In this document: positions 10,583 to 19,576 of the stretch, one piece after another
How the letters are laid out: every line of letters begins with the position of its first letter
Position numbering within the stretch: position 1 is the first letter of the stretch
Assembly: GCF_020921035.1 (NCBI RefSeq)
Contig: NC_063150.1
Location: 9,424,001 to 9,488,000, forward strand
Reading direction: 5' to 3'
Source of the DNA: Rhodamnia argentea
Taxonomy: Eukaryota > Streptophyta > Magnoliopsida > Myrtales > Myrtaceae
DNA: 64,000 bases
Position numbers and translations under genes: made by a program
Notes under the pieces: generated by a model
What the model saw: the letters and a program-made list of their open reading frames with translations, nothing else
What the model was told of the DNA's origin: nothing
The model's database searches: none

Positions 10583-12357
10583 GTATGTAGGGACCGTTTC
10601 TACGGTTGAATATGCAGGATGGCAAGTGTCAAACCCTCGACCTTAAGGAGAAATGTATAGGTTGAGATCATATGGGTCATTCTGATTTTACGCTATTAAG
10701 GTATCACCAATTGTATCACAATGGATTGCCAAGAGACAGTGAGAAAATGGGAAGATAAATACAAAGCGAGAGAGAAATCTCTCTCCTTCTGTGGACGATC
10801 ACTCTATCTCCTCCTTTCCACCCTCTAATAGATCCATCTGTTCATCCCTAAGCTTGGAGAATCTCGGATTGTGGTCAATAAGAGGTGGTGTCTCCTCCAT
10901 CAATCTTTCCCCTCCTCCGTCGTGGCCTCGGCAGTCGAGGGAGCGGGAAGGTCGCTCGTCGCGACGATATCGGTTGTGTTGTCATGGCTGAAGGTGACCG
11001 GGGTGGAGGAAATGATGGTTGTGCTTGGCAGAGTCAAAAGAGTGGATGGAGAGCCTGCGTGGAGAGTGAGCTACGTTGTTTTTGGATAACAAATAGACAC
11101 GTTGACGTGCATCCAACCCGTGATGATAGATGATGCAAGAGGTGGCGAGAGCATGCCTCTCCATCCGAAGAGATTTTTGCAAATATCAAAATAAGGGGAT
11201 GTCAAGAGTCTGTTCGAAAAGGATTACACTGAGTAATCATATAAGGTGATAATCATGCGCGAGTGGGTACTGATTTATGAATCACTCAACATGGCATGTC
11301 TCATCTGATGTTGGATTTTTGAGATGCCACAAATACTACCAATCAAAGAATGGACGTCATCATCGATGTTGACTCATATCGCCTAGCAATCGCTCATCCC
11401 AGTGATCTCTCCTCATCCTAGTTGGGTCAAGTATGAGTCTCAAACCATGCACCTACTAGAGTGGTTTTGCTATAATATCGTCCATAAAGATCAGGCCTAT
11501 TTTATATGGGCCAACTAGGCCTTCAAAATGAGTATTCTAAGTAATCACACAAGATGATGACCATTTAGAGGTGAGTGTTGAAGTACGACTATTTAAAAGG
11601 GTCTCCTTCCATCCTACGTGAAACTTAGGAAGTCGATCTACAACTTTTTAAGTACAAAATACAACCAAATCGTTCCACCTCCTGTTCAACCTCTCCGCTT
11701 CCAACGTAAAACCTCCAAAATGTTCAAGCCAGGATGTCTATGGAAATTTCATGGGCCGAGTTGAAAGTCAAACACCAACCTCCAAATCATTTCATTTCGA
11801 GTCACGGTCAATAAGCTCATAGGCTACAGGCTCAAGTGACTACTAGAGCTACATACATGCCCATTGTGCGTGAACTAATGCCTGACCAATAGTGGCAACT
11901 GACATGACATCTCAAAAATAATAATGAAAAACAAAAAACATCAAAGATTATCTGATTTGATCCGAATGTCGATATCTATATTCACGGGGAGAGCCAATAA
12001 GAATAATTTACTATAAATAGATAACCCGATTTACAATTGTTCAATATGCTCGTGTTTTCCTGTACCTAAATTATATTCAAACTCAAAGTATTTGCAAATA
12101 AATAATTTAATTGGATATATAAACTAAACTCACGAAGCAAATCATCTTGTACTCGGATTCCTTCTAGCGATCAAGCGGACGTCACCGTCTGTCCGTCCTC
12201 TTCCGCGAAGATTAGTGTGCGGCTACCTCACTTTTCTTTTTCCTGTGGCGCGGCTTCTGCTCCACGAAAGAGGAACCCTTCACGTGCTCTTGTACGGCCA
12301 TTAGGAATGGAGGAGGACCCACGAGATTCTCTTTTATTTGCTTAGTGCAGCTACTGA
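10583..12357. other. Intergenic, diverged repeats, no gene
   Basis: Pieces at about 11217-11290 and 11533-11585 ('taatcat-ca-a-g-tgat-a') look like two diverged copies of one sequence. A second copy of the repeat from 4.4 kb lies at about 11975-12060. Frames at 10791-11133 overlap in three phases on simple pyrimidine-rich sequence and show no domain. Confidence 0.4.
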
Positions 12358-12778
12358 AGTCAAAGAAGTCTCTCTTTTTTTTTTTCCTTGTTTTGTTGAC
12401 CCACCAATCACAATGTAGACGTGCACTGTATGGGGTTCAAAAAGAAAAATGAATCCCTCCAAAAAATAAAACCGTTCTTATATTCAAGGAAAGAATTTCC
12501 AAATTTAAATAGTAAAGCGAATTTCTTGAGATCCTTCGCATCGAAGTTAAACTCGAGACACATTTAACATATATTCCTAGGACGAATTCAAAGTCCGATG
12601 ATGATGGATCTGGTGAATGAATCCATTAAAGCAAACACTAAATTGACTAAAAGTCAACAAAGCGAACAAAGCAAATCGTCCTGTCGAGATTCTTGCCTCC
12701 CCTTGAGCAGTGCGTGACCTTCCTGGAAATTGCCCTTCCCCTACCATAGTACCATATTCATTTTGCACATTATTTAAA
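12358..12778 (+). promoter_or_regulatory. LYK4 promoter: four W-box cores and a TATA box
   Basis: TTGAC[CT] cores, the binding site of WRKY factors, occur at 12358-12363 (minus), 12396-12401 (plus), 12643-12648 (plus) and 12652-12657 (minus). The last two form a close inverted pair. A TATA-like TATTTAAA at 12771-12778 lies 126 bp before the LYK4 start codon, leaving room for a leader of about 100 bp. WRKY control would fit an elicitor-induced immune receptor. The motifs are seen; their use is inferred. Confidence 0.5.
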
Positions 12779-12903
12779 CCCATAAACCCTAGAATGAGAA
12801 GTATTCACCTCTTCTTCTCCTTCATAAACCAACCAATATTCCACCACAAAAAAAAACAAACAAACAAACAAACATCAAAGCCAAACCTAAGTTCATCTCA
12901 ACA

Positions 12904-14832
12904 ATGGAGTCGAGCTTCCTCTCTCTCTCCTTAGTAATTGCTCTGGCCATCTTGCGTTTCTCACCTTTCGCCCGCGCGCAGCAACCTTACATCGGCAAGA
13001 ACACCACGGTCTGTTCCAAGACCAACGACTCCTCCTCTCCCGCTCTGGGCTACGCATGCAATGGCCTGCACAAGACTTGCCGAGCCTACCTCATTTACCG
13101 TTCCACTCCGCCCTACAACACCGTCCCCTCGATTGCCCGGCTCCTGGCCTCCGACCCGTCTCGGCTCTCCGCCTTAAACTCGGTCGCTCCGAACGCAACG
13201 TTCGCGGCTAACAAGATGGTCATAGTCCCCGTGAATTGCTCCCGCTCGGGTCGGTACTATCAGGCGAATGCCTCGTACACGATCAGGCACGGAGACAATT
13301 ATTACGTGATCGTCAATAGCACTTACCAAGGCCTCACGACGTGCCGCGCCATCAAGAGTCAAAACGTCATCGAAACCGTGGACTTATACAGCGGAGAGCT
13401 CACCATTCCGATCCGATGTGCTTGTCCCACCAAGAACCAAACCAACCTCGGGATTAAGTATCTGTTGAGCTATGTCGTCGCCGAGGGCAACTCGGTTTCG
13501 AGAATTAGCGCGCGTTTTGGTGCTAGCGTCGCGAGGACGCTGGAAGCAAACGGCCTTTCCGAGCAATACTCCACTATCTATCCCTTCACCACTCTGCTAG
13601 TTCCCCTTCGAAACCCGCCTTTGAGTAATCAAACAATAATACCTCCCCCGCCACCAGGCCAACTCACGCCGCCTCCGCCGTCACAATTGCCGACTCCACC
13701 TGCTTCGTCGTCGAGAAACAAATGGGTATATGCAATTGCTGGTTTTCTCGTCGGAGCTGCTTGTACATTGGTGATCGGGCGTGGCATTATTTTCGGTATG
13801 TCTTTTCGCCACAGAAATGTGCAGCATACAGCGAGTATCGTTCCCAATGACCCTGAGACGCGCGCGAAACCGATCGCGGAGGTAGATGGAGACTCTCAAG
13901 GACTGATGCAGACCATATATGGCATAGCTCAGGCCATCAAAGTGTACAGTTTCGAAGAACTGCTACTAGCAACAAATGACTTTAGTCCTAGCTATCGGAT
14001 CAAAGGGTGTGTCCATCGGGGGGAGATCGACGGTTGCTCTGTCGCAATCAAGAAAGTGAATGGCGATGCGATAAAGGAAATCAACATCCTCAAGAAGATC
14101 AACCATTTCAACATCGTTCGCCTTTCAGGGATTTGCTTCAACGATGGGGACTGGTACTTCGTCTATGACTTTGCTGCTCACGGTTCCTTAAGTGACTGGA
14201 TTTACAACACACTAGGTGATGGTAAAACTGTCCTGAGTTGGACTCAAAGAGTTCAAATTGCACTTGATATGGCCACTGGCCTGAACTATCTCCACGGCTT
14301 CACGAGCCCTCCTCACATTCACAAGAACGTCACGAGCGGCAACGTCCTCCTTGACGGCAATTTCCGGGCCAAGATAACGAATTTGGGCATGGCAAGGTCA
14401 GCAGAAGGCGAAGAGGGCCGGTTTGCCTTGACGAGCCACATCGTCGGGACGAGAGGCTATATGGCCCCGGAGTACTTGGAGAACGGTCTGGTCTCCACCG
14501 CGCTCGACGTTTACGCCTTCGGGGTCCTCGCGATGGAGATGATCACGGGGAAAGAGGCGGAGTCCTTGACCAGAGAGGAGAGCTCGAATCTATTCGATGC
14601 CATGGACGCGGTTGACCGAGAGGACAGCATGACCGAAAGGTTGGTAGACTTGATCGATCCTTCCTTGGGAGGACGTTATCCTTTGGATCTCGCCGCTTTC
14701 ATGATTGGGATCATCCGATGTTGCCTGAAGAAGAACGCGGCTGATCGTCCCGACATGGACGAGATCGTGCGGTGTCTATCTGGATTGTTGGCATCCACAA
14801 TCAACTGGGAATCTTCCCATAATGTGGTTTGA
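12904..14832 (+). CDS. LYK4: LysM receptor-like pseudokinase, LYK4 type
   Basis: An intronless 642-residue membrane receptor. Order: signal peptide (1-25, ending FARA before QQPY), an ectodomain with three LysM repeats (about 63-110, 126-170, 187-235) and a Cys-x-Cys pair (C172-C174), a proline-rich neck (247-266), a transmembrane helix (275-298), then a kinase-like domain (about 350-630). LYK4 proteins bind or help bind chitin oligomers at the plasma membrane and work with LYK5 and CERK1 in chitin immunity. The QQPYIG start, the IIPPPPP neck and GTRGYMAPEYLENGLVST point to LYK4 rather than LYK5. The kinase is very probably inactive: the glycine loop is lost, HRD reads HKN (473-475) and DFG reads NLG (493-495), though the ATP lysine (K383) and APE remain. 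The start has context CAACAATGG and gives a clean signal peptide. Confidence 0.93.
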   Translation: MESSFLSLSLVIALAILRFSPFARAQQPYIGKNTTVCSKTNDSSSPALGYACNGLHKTCRAYLIYRSTPPYNTVPSIARLLASDPSRLSALNSVAPNATFAANKMVIVPVNCSRSGRYYQANASYTIRHGDNYYVIVNSTYQGLTTCRAIKSQNVIETVDLYSGELTIPIRCACPTKNQTNLGIKYLLSYVVAEGNSVSRISARFGASVARTLEANGLSEQYSTIYPFTTLLVPLRNPPLSNQTIIPPPPPGQLTPPPPSQLPTPPASSSRNKWVYAIAGFLVGAACTLVIGRGIIFGMSFRHRNVQHTASIVPNDPETRAKPIAEVDGDSQGLMQTIYGIAQAIKVYSFEELLLATNDFSPSYRIKGCVHRGEIDGCSVAIKKVNGDAIKEINILKKINHFNIVRLSGICFNDGDWYFVYDFAAHGSLSDWIYNTLGDGKTVLSWTQRVQIALDMATGLNYLHGFTSPPHIHKNVTSGNVLLDGNFRAKITNLGMARSAEGEEGRFALTSHIVGTRGYMAPEYLENGLVSTALDVYAFGVLAMEMITGKEAESLTREESSNLFDAMDAVDREDSMTERLVDLIDPSLGGRYPLDLAAFMIGIIRCCLKKNAADRPDMDEIVRCLSGLLASTINWESSHNVV

Positions 14833-15636
14833 TAAAAAGGAAAAGGTTTCATGTATCCATGCATGGCCATTCCATTTTCTTAATTACGTCCAGATGTTGA
14901 TGATATCTATATATCTGAGTTAAAGCATAAACCCGTCTCATTTTTAAATTTCCCCAGCTACTTTTATCTAATTTCTCTTCCTAACTTACGTTTGTCTCAC
15001 TTTCATCTTCCTCATCTTACCCTTGCAACATAAATGAATAGATAAGGAGGCAATAGATGCCGAGGGTAAAACATGTAACCACTCAGATTAATCAATCCCC
15101 ACATTTTAGTTCCCTTGACCTTAAGCCAAAACAAGGGAACTTTCTATTGAGATACATGTACGAGTCGTGTTTGAAAAGTTTTGCACCAACGAATTGGTAT
15201 GATGTGAAGTAGTCAATATACCAATATTAGTACATAATTTATTAGATTAAATTTTTCAATAAAAATGAGTCCAACTATCTATCTACACACGCGCGTGCAT
15301 GCGTGCGTGCGTGTGTTTACGGGGTTCGAATTTGGGCTCATTCTCTATTATCAGGTTACTTTTACGCGCTCTAACACTACATTGAACACGACAAGTTTGA
15401 AGGGAGAGGATTCAATGATAAAAATAACAAAACAAACAAACAGTTTAGTGTCGCCTAAATAGCACAATTAACGCCTAACTAAATAGATATACCAAACTGA
15501 TCCAAGGGGTATAGCAGGTGCTAGCCCATCTCTACATTTATAAAAATCTAGTTTGATGCAATTTTATGCTAAAAAAGCTTAAGCGTTCGAGTTATAGGCC
15601 CACTGAAGAATTAGCTAGCATATACCACGTTAATTA
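14833..15636. other. Spacer downstream of LYK4
   Basis: This holds the 3' flank of LYK4 and AT-rich spacer. An alternating purine-pyrimidine patch (gcgcgtgcatgcgtgcgtgc) lies near 15290-15315. No gene is recognised. Confidence 0.5.
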
Positions 15637-16012
15637 TGTTGGAGTGTGGTTCGTGCTCCTCATAGATAGGAAAGCACGGGGGTCCCATTGAACAAATGGG
15701 GGTTTGAAGGAGCTGTTCCAACGGGGCCTCAAGGGGACAGCGCCCCCTGGACACCATATGGTTGTCATAGTTTCAGTCAATAATTTTTCATTGGTAGTTT
15801 TGGCTTGGGCTCATGAATAGTTACTGCCATATATTATCGCTTCCTCTTGTAATTGAGGAGTGTAACTAGAGGTGTGACGTGCTAATTATAGTGAAAAATA
15901 CCGCTAAACGTAATCTTAGTTTAAAGGTGAAACATGATAAAACCTTGTGTCTTTATTTCTCTTTTTCGCTTTTACATTTTACTTCGTTGTGATTGTGCGC
16001 TAGATCCTAACA
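15637..16012 (+). mobile_element. Probable copia-type solo LTR
   Basis: The 376-bp segment starts TGTTGGAGTG and ends GATCCTAACA, giving the inverted TGTT(G/A)G ends usual for Ty1-copia LTRs. The flanks AATTA (15632-15636) and AATTG (16013-16017) agree at 4 of 5 positions. The 3' third ('cttgtgtctttatttctctt ... gattgtgcgctagatcctaaca') has the U5-like look of copia LTRs. No 'tggtatcagag' primer site follows, which argues for a solo LTR rather than the left end of a fuller element. Confidence 0.55.
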
Positions 16013-17279
16013 AATTGTCCTACATGATACTCTATTTTCACTAATAAAAGGAAGGCGAAGAATTAGAGCCTCACTTGTATCACACATTGCTGACCTTTCG
16101 CAGGGATTCTCCTTCAACAAGGCAATCAAACAATCTCATTACATAAGATCATAATTGCAAAGTTGATGGTACGAGTCCTAATTAGAAAAGGGTCATCGAG
16201 GTAGTCATAATCGTCCCCTTTTTTTTTTTGCATTTTTAATCTCAGGACTGAGTATGCGTTTCAAAGCTTCCAAGCTCCAAGGTCATAAACTCCCATCTTA
16301 CGCGGAATAGCTTTGAATTTTATGTTCAATTCAACATTCTATTTGAGCCCTTCTGATAAAAAAAATAAAAAGAAAAATGTGACGCATATTGAATGCCCAC
16401 ATGTAGCAGGGACATGCTTTTTTCAACCAAGTGTTTACGAGGTTAGCTTTAGTATTCCTTGCGACAAGTGCACGTCCCTTTTGGTGCCAAAGTCACCGAC
16501 AATGTAATTTCTCTTCTTGACTCGAAACTCCATACTTCAGACAGCTAGTTCTCTTCCATGAAGATCGGGCAACATTGTCTTGATCTTACAAAATGTCAAG
16601 TGGCCCATTTAATCTTTCTCTCTCGTGAAAGCCCTGAAGTTCGTGTCTTTCTCAAGCTAGGATAAACCCTAAATGGCATTCCTCTCTTTCTTCTCAGTGA
16701 ATATTGAATAATAGTGTATGATTTTATAAGTTTAATATAGAATGAAAGAAGATGAAAAGTAATGGTAATAGAAGGTGGCTGATTTTGGAACGAAAGAAGG
16801 CCAATGGAAATCTAATGGAAGTTGCATCAACATGGCAGGACTAAACAATAAAGAAGAAGAGCCCCCCAAATTTTCTATTGAAAAGATCTTAGGGCAATGG
16901 AGAAACATGCGAACCTTCCCCGGTACAATGATTCAATCATTTGTCACGCCCAAGACCAATTCAAGAATCAAATATTTTTCTCCAACAGGTGTCCTAAATG
17001 GAAATAAGTCACGCATTGGTCCTCATAATGTAGTTTTCCAACCGTAAAATCTATCTTAAACCAACAACTTCCCGGAAGAGAACATGGTTTCAGCAAGCAA
17101 CACCATCTTCACCAAAATCTTATCCACCATGTGAATCTTCCCAATTGTCTTCCGGGCATTTTCCTCGAAAACGCCTTCGATCACGAAATTTGACCCATAG
17201 CTTTGCTTGCGATAGCGTCCCTAATTTTGAACATGCCTTCGATGCCGTTCTAGATGGCGCGAGCAACGCTATAGCAGAT
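16013..17279. other. Intergenic, no gene recognised
   Basis: Weak open frames (16313-16507, 16775-17047) have no recognisable domain, signal or flanking splice logic. Confidence 0.4.
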
Positions 17280-17805
17280 AATTTTAATATTATTAACTTT
17301 TTTTTTTTAATTTTAGTGATTTTTTGTTTATTTTTTCCTTTCTCTTTTCTTTTCCTTCTCTTTACTTGTTTTTTTGGGAGCAAAGGACCGGCGACCTTTG
17401 TCAGCACTGGGTAAGGGCATTGTGGCCCTTGCTAGCCAAAGCAAGGCACGCGGTCCCTCACCTAGATTTGGCAAGTGCCACGACACCCTCGCTCAATCTG
17501 GGCCTAGCGAGGGCATCGTAGTCTAGGCAAGCGCAGCGATGCCCTCGTCCGGACCTGGGGACTTTGGCCGGCCCTTAGCCAAAAAAAAAGTAAAGAGAAG
17601 GAAAAGAAAATAGAAAAGAAAAAAGCACAAATATTTGAAATATTATTAAAATACCATTAAAAATGTCCACGTTAGTGTTAGCCTCTCTACATAGGACGAT
17701 TATAGTTTATGTGGGCAAGTTTCGATCAAAATTGTTTGGATGGACTAAATTAACGCAATTGCAATAAGTTCGGGACTTTTTTGGTAATTTTCTCGTTTCA
17801 AGACT
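17280..17805. mobile_element. Mutator-like MITE, family A, copy 2, left end missing
   Basis: The right half is typical: 'gtccacgttagtgttagcc', 'tacataggacga', 'ggatggactaaatt' and the terminal 'gcaataagttcgggactttttt'. The middle is GC-rich with repeated 'gagggc', 'gccctcgc' and 'ctagcgaggg' words, as in the 35.5-kb copy. The matching left inverted repeat is not found, so this copy is truncated or rearranged there. Confidence 0.65.
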
Positions 17806-17954
17806 CTAGATAATATGTTCTTGTTTGGTTTTAGGTAGAGATGGCAAAATGGGTTTAAAATTCATATTTTAATAAATTGATTAGTCTTGAGAGTTTGGAA
17901 AGATTGCTCTCACGAAATGCAGCCCGAGCAGCTGACGATGTAATTGAAACTTTC

Positions 17955-18170
17955 TGGCACTAATTATCATTTGTTTCACGAAAGATAAATAACTTGAAAA
18001 ATATGTTCCTAAATATTAATCGACAAAACATATTTTTATTACCGACAACAATTTATGCTTATAAAAAAAATTCTTTAATTCTCTTTTATAAGCTATGCAA
18101 ACAACCATTTATCAAAAAATGTTTTTCAAATCACTCATTTTTCGAGAAACGAACGTACCCTAAGTATTAA
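17955..18170. mobile_element. Family C MITE-like repeat, copy 1
   Basis: 'tttgtttcacgaaagataaa ... aacatatttttatta ... tttttcaaatcactcatttttcgagaaacgaacg' resembles the elements at 49.82-50.04 kb and 62.17-62.33 kb. All share AT-rich cores around 'aaatattt', 'acatat' and 'ctcatttttcg'. Ends are approximate. Confidence 0.45.
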
Positions 18171-18303
18171 AAAGGACATAGTATAATGCAATTTCATTTG
18201 TTACCACTATCCGTTGTCAAGAAGATCATGATTTAGCCCATTTAAATAACGAGCGGTGTTTTAAATCACGACATGACATCTTGTGGACAACAAAATTTAC
18301 TGA

Positions 18304-18597
18304 AAAATTACTAAAAAAAATCCTAAACCTATTGCAATTATATCAATTCAATCCTAAACCTTTTGTAATTGTGTCAATTCAGTCCATTTGGCCTAGGCTG
18401 ACGTGGAAAATTTAATGTTTTAATATGCTCGAATTTTTTTAATAATTTTTTCTGTCTTTTTTTCTGGTTTTTTTTTTTGGGGTTTGGGCCTGCAGCTGGC
18501 CCTCGCCGGCCACCGGACGAGGGCCACGACGCTCACCCAAATCTAAATTGTCATATTTGCAAAATGTTTATGACTCTTTTGATAATTCTCCCTGAAA
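18304..18597. mobile_element. Mutator-like MITE, family A, copy 3
   Basis: The left end 'aaaatcctaaacctattgca' with 'atatcaattcaatcctaaacc' and the right end 'tgcaaaatgtttatgactcttttgataattc' are the family inverted repeats. The core keeps 'ggctgacgtgga' and 'ccctcgccggccaccgg'. It is about 290 bp, an internally deleted copy. Confidence 0.7.
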
Positions 18598-19576
18598 TTT
18601 TCGTGGATCCGCGGAATTTGTGAATATATTTTTTGTTATGAAAGTAAATCGAGCTTTTTCATATAAATGTTTTCCTTGGGAAAGAAATATTTGCAAATTT
18701 TGCCAAAAGCACAAAGTGAACATTGAATATACTTTCAACGTATTCAACGGTTCCTTTTGTCATATATCGACATGGATAACAAAATATCCATCAATTCTTG
18801 CCAAGATGAAGAGGTGACCCATCAAGAAGAGGGAGAATCTGCATCACAACGGTTATTGAAATATGTGAAATTGGAAGATCTGAAGAAACCATCCTTTTCA
18901 ATAGAGAGGAGCAAAAAATTCTCCACCCGTTCATTCGAAGAGGGGCCTCTTTATTTAGCTATTGATCTTAATTTCGTCGAGTTATACGTCATTTATGAGA
19001 TTTAAATTGCACATAGACATGTGTAATCCGATGATATATGTTGTTTGGGCTGTGTTTTCTTGTAATTAAATGATGAAGTCCTAAAAAAAGCACTAGCAAA
19101 TGAGTGAAAACAACGAGATCAAGAGCGGTTTCTGGGTCAGCCCCGGAAGAAGAAGGCTTCTCCAATGGTCCGATGTCGGCGAACCATGCATTAGCCGAAG
19201 CAACCAAGCTCATAAGCATCATTAATTATCCTAGTTGGTAACGAGGCAGCAGTATATCTGGCGGACAATATCGTTCGGTGCGCATCAGATAAGTGTTTTG
19301 GCCGTGTTCTTGAATAGACGATCCGCAGTATAGTGGTTTAATAGATGAGCAAAAGACTCAACCTTATGACTAATTCAAGACGTGTATGTTTTGATTGATC
19401 GTATCTTAATGGTACATCTTACAAACACAGAAGAGGAGAAAGCACCAGTCATACATAACCTTTCATTGAAGAAAACGCAAGCTGAAATAGATTCACAGAA
19501 CATCCGCTTTAGGCTATGAAAAAGAGAAATATGTACATTCATGAACTTATATAGTTCATCGGATTGCGATCCTGAA
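18598..19576. other. Spacer between convergent LysM genes
   Basis: This covers the 3' flank of the minus-strand NFP-like gene and AT-rich spacer. Open frames at 18757-19005 and 18989-19222 show no domain. Confidence 0.4.

Noticed and set aside
15280..15330. tRNA B-box from 'ggggttcgaattt'
   Set aside because: No A box or acceptor stem in the right place.
16775..17047. 90-codon frame as a possible gene
   Set aside because: No recognisable family and lies in repeat-rich spacer.
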